Shown here piece after piece: positions 18,101 through 26,868 of a DNA stretch of 64,000 bases; the first letter of the stretch is position 1, and every line of letters starts with the position of its first letter. The notes beneath the pieces are model-generated. The model ran no database searches and was not told the DNA's origin. It saw only the letters and a program-made list of their open reading frames with translations. A program made the translations under genes and the position numbers. The stretch comes from Paenibacillus mucilaginosus 3016 (lineage in GTDB: Bacteria; Bacillota; Bacilli; Paenibacillales; NBRC-103111): assembly GCF_000250655.1 (NCBI RefSeq), contig NC_016935.1, positions 381,501-445,500 on the forward strand, read 5' to 3'.

Positions 18101-21100
18101 AAGGGTATAGTGAATACGGAGGTCCGCCTGAAATATCTCGAGGATACCGATTTCGGTCCTCCGGTCAATATGGAGGAAATGACCTTCCTGACGCGCATTG
18201 AATCGAAACGCGGATGGATGAGCGGTTACTTCCAGAATGCCCATCAATTCTACGGATTGCCTGGGGATACCGTGTCGGTATGTGTTACGGGCAGTGTTCC
18301 GTCCTACATGACCAGCTGTACGGATGTGGTACTGGATCAGGACGGCAATGCGACCGCCAAGCTGTTCCTGGAGGAGAAAGGGGCCCGCATTCAAGGGAAG
18401 CTGGCACAGACCCACCACCGCTGGGTCTCCGGCGGACTCTACAAGCTGAAGGATCAGGGATACCGTTCGGCTGCGTCCTATCTCGGGGACAATGATTTTG
18501 AGGCGGACGGTTCCTTTAACATTAACGTGCCGGAAGCAGGCACCTATGTCATGGAGCTGAACGGGGCGCTGCCGGGCAGTCCTTTGAAATACGAATATGC
18601 CACGGTACAGTTTACCGTATCCGACCGGCAGATTCTGCAGGTGGGAAGCGTCTCCTTCAGCTCCAAGAGCTTCTTCTCCAACTATTACGGCAACTACTAT
18701 AATGCGCTGAGCTCCCGGATTGCTCCGGGGGGGACGGTTACCATGCGGGCCGGCTATAAAAACAGCAGCGGCGTGGACGCCAGTGAAGCGAAGCTGCTCA
18801 TCGACATTCCGGAAGGAACGACGCCGGTGAAGGATGCGGCCGGCCGCATTGTGGTCAGCGGTGCCCAGCTGGCAGGTGACCCGGTCCTCGACGGACAGAC
18901 GCTCATCCTGCCTGTAGGCACTGTAGCGCAGACGCAGTCCGGCACCCTCAGCTTCCAGCTGAAGGTGGACCCGGCATTCAACAAGAGCTCGGCCAAATCG
19001 TCGGCCCGTATCCGGGCCAGGATGGGAGTGGAGCAGATCGAGGAATCAATCGGCAGCGTGCTGCTGGATGCCCCGCTGGTCACACTCGAAGCACCGGAGC
19101 GGGTCTCCAAGCCGGTGGACAGCAGTGCCCCGGTCATCAAGCTCAGCGGGGTTGCTCCGGCCGGCAGCCAGGTCAACGTGTACGACGGCAAGCTGCTGCT
19201 CGGAAGCGCCGCAGCATCGAATACGGGCTTCTGGCTGATGGCGGTTCAGGAGCTGCCGGACCTTGGGGATCCCGGGGTCCACGCGATCCGGGCCGAGGTG
19301 GACTCGAACGGTGTGAAGCTGCAGTCCCCTGTCTCTTATGTTCACTATGACAACGTGAAGCCGCAGCTGCTTGAGCTTGCGATGGCGCAGGCGCCGGAGG
19401 GCCGGTGGATGACGCTGAATCTGCGCGAGGGCATTCCGAATCAGCCGTATACCGTTGTTCCGGGCAATCCGTTCCAGTTCGAGCTGAAGTTCGATAAGCC
19501 GGATGAGGTGGAGAATGTTGAGATTTATCTCGAAGGCCAATCCGGGGAGCCGGTGAAGGCGGTTCGGGAAGGCGGCATCTTCCGTGCTCTGACTCCGACG
19601 GATAAAGGCGCACTTGGCGCGATCTATGTGGATTACGACGTGAAGCCGAAGCCGTTCGTACTTGACGACAAGCAGCCGACGCTGGATGAGCTCCGGGAGA
19701 CCCTTCCGCCGACCATGCGTGATTTTACGGCAGAAGTGACAGCACCATTCGAGCTCAAGGACGGCAAGTATGCAGGTACGGTGGAGCTGACCTTCCCTCA
19801 GCTGCCGGGCCTCAAGATTACCGAGAAGCTCAGCATTAGTCCGGACGCCAAATATACGGCTTCCCCGCAGGAAATTGAACTTGCGCAGCGGTCCGGCCTG
19901 CCGATGCTGAACGGTTCGGTCAGCGTAACGGAAACGGACGATGGGTTCAAGACGGTTTCCTCCGGCTATATGCCGATGAAGCTGCTGTTCCCAAGTGGCG
20001 TGCCCGGAAGTCTGAAGTCCGCTCTGGCCGCCAAGGTCCGTGCCCTGGCTGCAGATGAAGGGCCCGACTTCGGTACACTCGCGGACGTTTCGGTCGAAAC
20101 GTACGTGCAGTACGGCGAAGGCGGCGAAGATGCCGGGACCGTCTACAAAATCAAGAAGCAGTACGAAGACAGCATGGAATTCGCCGAGAAAATCAACAAA
20201 ATTGCCTACAAAGTGGAAGTCAGCGGAATGGACTGCATCCAGGAGCTGCCGACCACCGTCAAGCAGGCAGGCAAAGCGCTGGTTGCTGTAGTGGGCGGCG
20301 AAATCAGCAAGGTCGCACTCGGCGCATGGACGGGAGCCATGGGGCTTACCGGACCGGGGGCGATTGCAGCCGCAGGTGCGTCGGCCGTCATTGAAGACAA
20401 GATCGATAACTATGTTGACGAGCAGATTGACGCCATCGGAACAGGCTACAACCAATGCCGCGACGAAGACGAAGAGAAGAAGCGCAAGCGCAAGAAAATT
20501 GCCCGTCTGCGCTGGATCTACGACCCGAGCGGTTATGTGTACGAAGCTGTGCCTGCCAACCGCCTGAGCAGCGTGAAGGCGACGGTTCTGTACCAGGAGC
20601 CGGCCAGCAAGGAATGGGTGGTCTGGGATGCAGGCCCGTATGAGCAGGTGAACCCGCACGACACGGACGATCAGGGCAAATACGGCTGGGACGTTCCGGA
20701 GGGCAAGTGGAAGGTAGTCTGGGAGAAGGACGGCTACGAGACCCAGTCGAGTGCCGAGCTGGATGTCCCGCCTCCGCATACCGAAGTGAATGCCGGGCTC
20801 GTATCCTATGAAGCACCTAAGGTTCAATCGGTCACCGGTGTGACTGCGGCGGCCGGCAGTTATGTGGATGTAGAGCTGACCAAGTATGTCAAAGTGACGG
20901 ATGCAGCGGCAGCCGCACAAGCCGTAACCGTGACAGGTCCGGACGGCAGCCCGCTGGAAGGCAGTGCTGCCTTCGTGGAACCGGCCGATAATCCGGCGGA
21001 CGCTGAAGGTGCGGATCTCTCGAGGATTCTCCGTTTCACGTCCAAGACATCGCTGACGCCTGGAACCGGCTACAGTGTGAAGGTGAACGCCGCCTTCCAG

Positions 21101-23374
21101 AGCTACGCAGGGGTATGGATGGCCGAAGGACACTCGGGTACGTTCGAAGTAGGGACGCGCGACGAAGAGGGGCCGACCGCCGCAGGAGATGAAGTGAATG
21201 CGGAAGGCGAAGGCTCCATCCTCCGCGTCAAGTTCAACGAGAAGCTCAGCAGCACGGTGGATGCTGCGAAGTTCACGCTGAACGGCAGCAGTGACAGCAT
21301 CGTATCTGCCGTAAGAGCGTTGAAGCCGAATCCGGAAGGAGAGCTCACGGCCGTTGATGGGGATTACGAACAAACGGTGGTGCTCACCTTGAGCGAGTCT
21401 CTGGCTCCGGGAACGGAAGCCCAGCTCGGCATCCTGGCTGGAGCGGTCTCGGATACGGCGGGTAACGCGGCGGTGCCGAAGACGCTGAAGGTAGTGAGTG
21501 CTGCCGGGGAGTCCAGCAATGCGGCCCTCGCTTCCCTTGCCGTAGAGGAAGGTGCTCTGGCACCGGCATTTGATCCATCGGTCCGGTCTTACAAAGTCGA
21601 GGTTCCTTCGGCAGCCGAAACGGTCAACCTGACGGCATCCCTGGCCGATGCGTCGGCGCAGCTAGTGATCGACGGAACGATAGCGGCAAGCGGAGTGCGT
21701 AAAACGGTACGCATCCCGGATACCGGCATCATCGCGGTCCGGGTCACGGCAGCGGACGGAACCACCGTGCGGGAGTACAGCGTTGAGGTGGTTCGCGGGA
21801 CAACCGATCCGCTGGGAACCGAGGCGTCCTTGTCGGCGCTGACGGTCACGCCGGGCACCCTGTCGCCGGTGTTTGAACCGGCGGTGGAGACGTATGACGT
21901 TGAAGTTGCGGCGAATGTGACGGAGCTGCAGATTGCAGCGACAGCCCAAGATTCGAAGGCGAAGAGCATTACCATCGCCGGGGAAGCCGCGGTAAGCGGC
22001 ACGGCGAAGACCGTGGCCATCCCGGCGGGAGGCCAGATCGAAGTCGTGGTCACCGCCGAGGACGGTGTAACGAAGCGGACGTACAAGGTTGCGGTGAGCC
22101 GGAAGACGGATTCGGGCAGCGGCGGAGATAACAGCGGCGGCGGTTCGGACTCCTCCGGCGGCGGATCGGTGCCTCCAGCCAAGCCGGCGCTGACGCAGCA
22201 AGAAGCCTTTACCGGCGCGAGCGGCGGTAAAGGGATTCGCGTCACGCTGCGGCGGAGCGATGCGATTGCATCCGCCCTGCAGACGGGGACGGACGGACAA
22301 AAGCAGCTGCTCATCGAAGTGAAGGAGCAGGCAGACGAATTCATGCTGCAGCTCTCGGCAGACACGCTTGCGAAGCTGACGGAGAGCCAGGCCGGCGTAC
22401 TCTTCAAGACGACACGCCTGCAGGCATCCATCCCATCCGCTCTGCTGGCCTCGGTGCAGCTGCCGGCGGGTGCCCATCTGAGCTTCTCGATGGGTGCCGC
22501 TTCGGCGGCCGAGCAGACGGCTGCTTATGAAGCAGCAGCCCTTCAGAGCGATGCACTGAAGCCTTCCGGGCAAGCGGTGTCCGTCAAGTTGGAGATGATC
22601 CAGGATCAGAAGGCTTCCCTCCTGACCTTTGGTCATCCTGTGATGGTGGAACTGCCGGTGCAGGGAAGCGGGCAGGAGGCGGTTTACCGGTTTGACCCGG
22701 CAGATGCCAAGTGGGCCTTCGTATGGAAGCAGCGTCAGGTATCGGGCAGCAGGTCGGCCATCGAGGCGGATGCCTCCGGTACGTACGCGGTCATGGCTTA
22801 CGCTGATCCATTTGACGATATGAAAGATCACTGGGCGTCTTCCGATGTTGGCTGGATGGCCCGCCGGCTGCTCGTCAGCGGAGCGGCTCCGGGAGCGTTC
22901 CATCCGGATCACTCGGTTAGCCGTGCGGAGTTCGCAGCGCTGCTCGTCCGGGCGCTGGATCTGAAGGCGGTCGCGACCGTAGGCTACCAAGGGTTCAGCG
23001 ATGTTCCGGAGGAAGCCTGGTATGCGGCTGATGTAAGAAGAGCGGCGGAAGCAGGGCTTCTCCAGGGAGTAGCGGATAACCGGTTTGCTCCTGATGCCCT
23101 GATCACCCGGGAGCAGATGGCCGTGCTGATCTGGCGTGCCAATGTGTACCTGCGGGAAGCCGCAGGGGAGCAGGCAGGAGCTGGTCACGCCCTGAAGCAG
23201 TTCAAAGACCAGGGAAGCATCTCTTCCTGGGCTGAGGCTGCCGCAGCGGCTGCATTGGAAGCCGGCCTGATCCAGGGAACCGCAGCGGATACCTTTGATC
23301 CGCAGGGCTCCGCCACCCGTGCGCAGGCTGCCGTAATGATGAAGCGGCTGCTTCAGCTGGGGAGCGGACAATAA
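15179..23374 (+). CDS. Giant SLH-anchored surface protein with beta-propeller and cadherin-like repeats
   Basis: This 2731-residue protein begins with MKRKRSKLWKRG, a positively charged signal peptide cleaved near residue 37. Residues about 85-495 hold PD40/WD40-like blades repeating SADGRYVAF. An FN3-like domain (500-590), carboxypeptidase-regulatory-like and other beta domains follow, with a Gly/Ala-rich hydrophobic stretch near residue 1710 and a basic KKRKRKK patch near 1765. Two cadherin-like beta-sandwiches (about 2114-2200 and 2217-2305), a Ser/Gly linker and three SLH repeats (about 2545-2731) end it. I chose ATG 15179 because CGGGAG lies 8 bases upstream. It should be displayed on the wall; its ligand is unknown. 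Confidence 0.9.
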   Translation: MKRKRSKLWKRGTALLLATTMVLGDLGAAAAVGPEEFDPASVITADTIMDAVYGPEGGIAVPPPVPPAPQPILVPQPVAAGEPLSWNLLTKVDRSKIPSIYFPEDQVLKMSADGRYIGFKRFELVTEEPAHVNKVITVYDRKTGAMDDIQSPPNHSQNDEVIYFDMSSDARYVAFSYMSYTEDWKEKTKVYLFDRETRNLTPITTVEGSTDSHEGTDRVAISADGRYVAFDSDAPGIVAEDTDDLRDVFVYDRESGATQRITAFPEMGEYDYGDSEAPTISADGRYIAFHSDSKFVEKDTYGQTNVYVYDREDSNARPQLVSIGVGGAAGEGHSTLPSISADGSVIAYESTAENMVSGDFNEMKDIFVYNRNTAVTQRVSLAEGGIPFNRDSMSPSISRDGRYVGFHLDYVWVEDTDDDHDNDDENDIPEEAYVAEVASQTAYPVTVPQAPYRLLNPSQSPIVGDGGKLVVYLSEYFYSYTGGSEGTPFPGTFIAEKGTAPVWPAGSKLEPSNRTGDSVTLSWPDAVDATGILGYHVYQDGKNIGYVEYRGTGSNTFTAEGLLPVYEPEFQVEAVNSAYRESYGGPTYKLGAGGGENPAGELRVLWDVEDMRYNMAFPGSMVGLSAYGEPGKQVSAELTYMAWKNETEQETRTESIPLTEGAAGTYKAQWKMEEGVSQLTSLNVKLTDPAKPGTVLEKPAAGFPVQVAGAVELSFTNPSGASLTGSLLTSTSRQYGQQIALLPNSDAYVVNGLYPGKDHSFTLRSPDGRHTWGSLEQVQVEGGKRSKISMNIEQPAQLRFQVVDPTGQPVSGVGLQLFGPGQSYIDASSTYGDGWTSWTDYMKAGDSVTAKVDIGDRMYEQPANQEVILKPGANEQVIKLRAPGEGLVEGFVKGPDGKGVRNAYIASTQTFKGQPVVRRTRTNLEGAYRLSLLEGEAKIEVFETSYMYGTDGPVTVLVTEGGTTTLDLPVKQPSKGIVNTEVRLKYLEDTDFGPPVNMEEMTFLTRIESKRGWMSGYFQNAHQFYGLPGDTVSVCVTGSVPSYMTSCTDVVLDQDGNATAKLFLEEKGARIQGKLAQTHHRWVSGGLYKLKDQGYRSAASYLGDNDFEADGSFNINVPEAGTYVMELNGALPGSPLKYEYATVQFTVSDRQILQVGSVSFSSKSFFSNYYGNYYNALSSRIAPGGTVTMRAGYKNSSGVDASEAKLLIDIPEGTTPVKDAAGRIVVSGAQLAGDPVLDGQTLILPVGTVAQTQSGTLSFQLKVDPAFNKSSAKSSARIRARMGVEQIEESIGSVLLDAPLVTLEAPERVSKPVDSSAPVIKLSGVAPAGSQVNVYDGKLLLGSAAASNTGFWLMAVQELPDLGDPGVHAIRAEVDSNGVKLQSPVSYVHYDNVKPQLLELAMAQAPEGRWMTLNLREGIPNQPYTVVPGNPFQFELKFDKPDEVENVEIYLEGQSGEPVKAVREGGIFRALTPTDKGALGAIYVDYDVKPKPFVLDDKQPTLDELRETLPPTMRDFTAEVTAPFELKDGKYAGTVELTFPQLPGLKITEKLSISPDAKYTASPQEIELAQRSGLPMLNGSVSVTETDDGFKTVSSGYMPMKLLFPSGVPGSLKSALAAKVRALAADEGPDFGTLADVSVETYVQYGEGGEDAGTVYKIKKQYEDSMEFAEKINKIAYKVEVSGMDCIQELPTTVKQAGKALVAVVGGEISKVALGAWTGAMGLTGPGAIAAAGASAVIEDKIDNYVDEQIDAIGTGYNQCRDEDEEKKRKRKKIARLRWIYDPSGYVYEAVPANRLSSVKATVLYQEPASKEWVVWDAGPYEQVNPHDTDDQGKYGWDVPEGKWKVVWEKDGYETQSSAELDVPPPHTEVNAGLVSYEAPKVQSVTGVTAAAGSYVDVELTKYVKVTDAAAAAQAVTVTGPDGSPLEGSAAFVEPADNPADAEGADLSRILRFTSKTSLTPGTGYSVKVNAAFQSYAGVWMAEGHSGTFEVGTRDEEGPTAAGDEVNAEGEGSILRVKFNEKLSSTVDAAKFTLNGSSDSIVSAVRALKPNPEGELTAVDGDYEQTVVLTLSESLAPGTEAQLGILAGAVSDTAGNAAVPKTLKVVSAAGESSNAALASLAVEEGALAPAFDPSVRSYKVEVPSAAETVNLTASLADASAQLVIDGTIAASGVRKTVRIPDTGIIAVRVTAADGTTVREYSVEVVRGTTDPLGTEASLSALTVTPGTLSPVFEPAVETYDVEVAANVTELQIAATAQDSKAKSITIAGEAAVSGTAKTVAIPAGGQIEVVVTAEDGVTKRTYKVAVSRKTDSGSGGDNSGGGSDSSGGGSVPPAKPALTQQEAFTGASGGKGIRVTLRRSDAIASALQTGTDGQKQLLIEVKEQADEFMLQLSADTLAKLTESQAGVLFKTTRLQASIPSALLASVQLPAGAHLSFSMGAASAAEQTAAYEAAALQSDALKPSGQAVSVKLEMIQDQKASLLTFGHPVMVELPVQGSGQEAVYRFDPADAKWAFVWKQRQVSGSRSAIEADASGTYAVMAYADPFDDMKDHWASSDVGWMARRLLVSGAAPGAFHPDHSVSRAEFAALLVRALDLKAVATVGYQGFSDVPEEAWYAADVRRAAEAGLLQGVADNRFAPDALITREQMAVLIWRANVYLREAAGEQAGAGHALKQFKDQGSISSWAEAAAAAALEAGLIQGTAADTFDPQGSATRAQAAVMMKRLLQLGSGQ

Positions 23375-23403
23375 CCAAGCAAATAAATGAACTGCTGTGA
23401 ATA

Positions 23404-23453
23404 AACAAACGGCCGGGCATGGATGAATCCACTGCCCGGCTGTTTGTTTTTTG
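23404..23453 (+). terminator. Rho-independent terminator of the giant SLH gene
   Basis: A 16-bp stem (23404-23419 with 23433-23448, one G-T pair) closes a 13-base loop and runs into TTTTTT. It begins 30 bases after the stop codon. Confidence 0.9.
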
Positions 23454-23510
23454 CTGGTTGAATTGTGCAGGAACGGCCGGATGGCTGTCCTGGATCGCAT
23501 TTTCCCGAGC

Positions 23511-23799
23511 CGAACACGGATTTTCCGTGCTATCGAAGCAGCGGGGCGGGGCGGTCGCTTTTTAACACGGAAAATCCGTGCAGCCCGGCCCGTAAACCTG
23601 CCCTTCGCCGCGATGTGCCGTGCCGAACGCGGATTTTCCGTGCTATCGAAGCAGCAGAGCGGGGAGATCGCTTTTTAACACGGAAAATCCGTGCAACCGT
23701 GCACGTAAGCCTGCCCTTCGCCGCAATTTCCCGTGCCGAACGCGGATTTTCCGTGCTATTGGAGGCAGCAGAGCGGGGAGATCGCTTTTTAACACGGGG
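23511..23799. repeat. Palindromic tandem repeat array, 113-bp period, about 2.5 units
   Basis: Units start at 23511, 23624 and 23737, spaced exactly 113 bases. Each contains CACGGATTTTCCGTG (23515-23529 in unit 1) and CACGGAAAATCCGTG (23566-23580). Each is a hairpin by itself, and they are exact reverse complements of each other, so a unit can fold in two ways. A TTCGCCGC stretch and CGCTTTTTAACAC recur. The last unit is truncated at the 3' end of the reverse-strand DUF1992 gene. The layout matches the array at 13778-14098 although the sequence differs. Confidence 0.9.
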
Positions 23800-24291
23800 T
23801 TACCTGTACCAGCGTTCATACTGCTCCTGCAGGTTCTCGCGGGTCAGCTTTCGCCGGTGGAGGCTGAGGCTGGGCGCCTGGTAATTGAGCTCCGTGATCT
23901 GCTTGTTGGCATCGTCCAGGGCTGCGTCGATCTCGGGGCTGCCGGGGTCCTGCTTCAGCAGCTCCATCGCGAGCTCCATGTTCTTGCGGATCTCCGTACG
24001 AAGCATCATGAATGGCGGCTGCACCCGGGCCTGCTTCATGATGGAGGCCAGAATGTCGCCGGTCGGCACCTCAATCGGTTTGCCGAAGCCGGGGAGCTTC
24101 TCCAGTCCGCCGTTCTTCACGAACTCCTCGTACGCTTCATTGGCCAGCCGGTGCTGTTCCAGCTGGGCGTGCAGAATCACGTCGCGGTCCTCCAGCGTTT
24201 CCTTCGGCAGGGGAATGATCGGCCGTTCCGCCGCTTCCTGTTCCCCCTGGTGGCCGTGCCGGCGCCGCTCTTCCCGTTCTCTGTTCAGCAT
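23800..24291 (-). CDS. DUF1992 / DnaJ-like conserved domain protein
   Basis: This 163-residue protein carries the DUF1992 (DNAJC28-conserved) domain, recognised by GLEKLPGFGKPIEVP and by the N-terminal ALANEAYEEF-like helix (here RLANEAYEEFVKNGG). It ends with LTRENLQEQYERWYR. I take ATG 24291 (MLNREREERRR), with AAAGGGG about 12 bases upstream; a longer frame reaches 24435 without support. The biochemical role of the family is unknown. The stop codon touches the palindromic repeat array. Confidence 0.8.
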   Translation of the reverse strand: MLNREREERRRHGHQGEQEAAERPIIPLPKETLEDRDVILHAQLEQHRLANEAYEEFVKNGGLEKLPGFGKPIEVPTGDILASIMKQARVQPPFMMLRTEIRKNMELAMELLKQDPGSPEIDAALDDANKQITELNYQAPSLSLHRRKLTRENLQEQYERWYR

Positions 24292-24523
24292 AGGTTCACG
24301 TGTCCCCTTTCTGAGCCGTGTCTTTCTCTCAGCGTAAGGGAAGCGGGAAACGGGGTCAAGCCCCGCCATTCCCCAGACCAATCCCATCATCCCATCCAAT
24401 CTGCCTGCAAAAGTCCAGCAGCGGGGGGACGGCACTCAGGCCGGCGTCCCATGCACCGAGCCGGTGCCGTCTCATCGTGTCCGGGAACGGCCTACAACGG
24501 ACGATGCCGCAGATTCCCGCGGC

Positions 24524-25789
24524 TCAGGCGAATACCGGCTCGCCCGCCAGCGGACGCACCGCCTGCGAGACCTCCACGTGCACGAACGCGTCGTAGCGGT
24601 CCGGCAGCCGGCTCGGCACATAGTTGCCGCGCTCGTGCGTGGGGCGGTACACGACGCCGATGGCCCGGTGGCCGATGGTCTCGCGCAGCACGGCCGGCGC
24701 GTCCTTCAGCAGTAGGACGCAGTCCTCGCCGACGGCATGGTGCAGCAGGTCTTCCCACGACCCGCTGATGCCCTGCGGCACGTCCATCACCTGGGCCGGC
24801 GATCCCCAGCTGGTGCCGGCCATCACTTTGCCGCGGTGGGTGCCGAAGCCGATGGCGTACACTTCCCCTGGCGCCATCTGCTCGCGGGCGAGCTGGCCGA
24901 CGTTGACCATGCCGTCGGTGAACATGTCGGTTGCCCGGGCGTCGCCGATGTGCGTGTTATGCTCCCAGACCACCGCCTTGGCATCGGGGCCATGGAAGTT
25001 CAGAATGCGGTGCAGCACCTCGGTCATGTGCCGGTCCCGGATGTTCCAGGACTCCGCGTCGTGGGTGATCATCGCACGGTAATACCGCTCGCCGTCGACG
25101 GCCACGAGGGCGTTGATCTCGGCATCCAGTGCTTCTTCCTGCGGGTCCTCCGAGCGGGTACGCTCGGTCCGCAGCTTGGCGAGCAGGGCCACGACTTCGT
25201 CTTCGCAGCCTTCCCCGAAGAGGGAAGCCGAGATCCCGTAGGATTGGCCTTCGCCGCCGAAGGGCTCGAAGCATTCGAACGCCGCGCGGGCTTCCTCCAC
25301 GTTCGGGGAGCCGGTACGCTCCAGATACTGCAGAATCTCGTCCATCGATTCCCAGAGGGAATAGACGTCGAGCCCGTAGAACCCGACTTGGCGCTCGGGG
25401 GGAAGCGAGGCGTTGTGTGCTTTGAGCCACTCGACCAGATCGCCGATCTCATGGTTCGCCCACATCCACTCCGGCCACCGGTCGAAGGCGGCCAGGGCCT
25501 CGGCGGCACTGCCTGCCGCCCCGGGAAGGCCTTTGATATACCGGTTGACGCTGAAGCAGGAGGGCCAGTCTCCTTCGACGGCGATGATGCGGCAGCCGTG
25601 CTCGGTGATCAGGCGCTTGGTCAGCTCGGCCCGCAGCGTGTAGAACTCCGAGGTCCCGTGCGAGGCTTCGCCGAGCAGCACACAGCGGGCGCTGGATGCC
25701 GCTTTCACGAGATCGTCCAGGGCGGCCTTTTCTTTCAAGGGAACGGCCAGCTTCCGCAGGGCTTCGATGCGCTCCGTAGATTTGGTCAT
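24524..25789 (-). CDS. Erythromycin esterase family protein
   Basis: This 421-residue protein belongs to the erythromycin esterase / succinoglycan-biosynthesis-like family (COG2312). Family blocks are clear: VLLGEASHGTSEFYTLRAEL with the catalytic His-Gly pair, IIAVEGDWPSCFSVNRYIKG, GFYGLDVYSLWESM, VVWEHNTHIGDARATDM and GVVYRPTHERGNYVPS. The ATG at 25789 has GGGGGAGGA ten bases upstream; a TTG seven codons earlier overlaps that site and is less likely. Most chromosomal members have no proven macrolide activity, so resistance should not be assumed. It appears monocistronic; the 232 bases downstream hold nothing I recognise. Confidence 0.9.
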   Translation of the reverse strand: MTKSTERIEALRKLAVPLKEKAALDDLVKAASSARCVLLGEASHGTSEFYTLRAELTKRLITEHGCRIIAVEGDWPSCFSVNRYIKGLPGAAGSAAEALAAFDRWPEWMWANHEIGDLVEWLKAHNASLPPERQVGFYGLDVYSLWESMDEILQYLERTGSPNVEEARAAFECFEPFGGEGQSYGISASLFGEGCEDEVVALLAKLRTERTRSEDPQEEALDAEINALVAVDGERYYRAMITHDAESWNIRDRHMTEVLHRILNFHGPDAKAVVWEHNTHIGDARATDMFTDGMVNVGQLAREQMAPGEVYAIGFGTHRGKVMAGTSWGSPAQVMDVPQGISGSWEDLLHHAVGEDCVLLLKDAPAVLRETIGHRAIGVVYRPTHERGNYVPSRLPDRYDAFVHVEVSQAVRPLAGEPVFA

Positions 25790-26037
25790 GAGATAAGATT
25801 CCTCCCCCAATTAGGTTTTCTTATAGTATCTTTACCCGCATGGCATTTCATGCCCCCAGCCCCTGCTTTTTCCTGCCCCTGTTCAAAGCTGACCTCCGAA
25901 GTAAGGTATTGCCGCTCTTCCCTCCGGAATGATACACTGTTATCCAACTGTTTCCGGGTAGGGGAAGGGGCGGGTGGCCCGCCTGGGGTACAGGGCCGCT
26001 TAACCGGGGGACAAGGCCCGAAGAGAGGAGAAGCTGC

Positions 26038-26616
26038 ATGCAGATAGAGGACAAAGAGATCGTAGAGTACCCGAGTACGCTCAAACTGGCCGGGCTGTCC
26101 ATAGGCGCTGCCATATTCGTGGCCGGGGGAGCGGGATTGTTCGCTTGGGGACAGGAGGAGGAAGACCTGGAATTGGTGGTCGTGGGAGCGGCCGGGGTGC
26201 TGTTCTTCGGCGGGGCGCTGTTGTATTTGCTGTACAGGCTGCTTCGAAGAAGGCCGTCACTGATGATCAACGCAGAGGGGATCGTGGACCATTCCTCTTA
26301 CACGGGGGGAGGGAGAATCCGCTGGGAGCAGATCAAGGATATGACCGTCTATGAGCTGATGGGCCAGCGTTTCATCGGACTCGAGCTGCACGATCCGGAG
26401 GCCTTTTTGGCGAAGCAGACTCCGTTCAAAAGAATCCTGCTGCGGATGAACCGGGGCTTGGTGGAGGCTGCCGTCAATATTCCGCAGACCGGTGTCCAGA
26501 TGCCTTTGGATGAGCTTCATGCGGTCATGATGGAACGCTGGAATGCGGCCTCCCGCAGGAAGGAAGAGGCAGGACTTGAGACTCAATTCGGTGCTGCACG
26601 CCGGCAGAGTGATTGA
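26038..26616 (+). CDS. STM3941-like two-TM membrane protein
   Basis: This 192-residue protein has two closely spaced membrane segments (LAGLSIGAAIFVAGGAGLFAW and a second at about residues 48-67) followed by a cytoplasmic domain: PSLMINAEGIVDHSS, RIRWEQIKDMTVYELMGQ, and LHDPEAFL. That order matches the uncharacterised STM3941 family found beside many unrelated genes. GAGAGGA precedes the ATG. The function is unknown. The 252 bases that follow are AT-richer and must hold the promoter of the secretion locus, but I cannot assign boxes with confidence. Confidence 0.7.
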   Translation: MQIEDKEIVEYPSTLKLAGLSIGAAIFVAGGAGLFAWGQEEEDLELVVVGAAGVLFFGGALLYLLYRLLRRRPSLMINAEGIVDHSSYTGGGRIRWEQIKDMTVYELMGQRFIGLELHDPEAFLAKQTPFKRILLRMNRGLVEAAVNIPQTGVQMPLDELHAVMMERWNAASRRKEEAGLETQFGAARRQSD

Positions 26617-26868
26617 ATTTCCAATGGATGAATTGTAAAATCAAGCGGTAAGCTGGAAAAGTAGTCTTTTAATCCCATGTAATGTTATTCCATATAGGCA
26701 ATAATACATATCCAAATATTTCAAATTGGGACGGACGGATCGTTGTAGGCCAAATCCTGAAACACAACGGCCATTCCCGACGTACTTGATCCCTAAGCCT
26801 GCCGCAGTGGTTTCAACATCAGGCGGAGTAAGGCGCATTGAAACGTTTCGTCCCGAACCGGAGGGTCT

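Noticed and set aside
19046..21373. 775-codon reverse frame in the giant SLH gene
   Set aside because: It is a shadow of the SLH protein frame, with Arg/His-rich composition and no start signal.
23465..24768. Forward frames across the 113-bp repeat and the DUF1992 gene
   Set aside because: They consist of repeat translation and antisense of the DUF1992 gene, which has a recognised domain.
24524..25789. Macrolide resistance determinant
   Set aside because: The protein is in the erythromycin esterase family, but most chromosomal members are not shown to act on macrolides, and nothing in the context suggests a resistance cassette.
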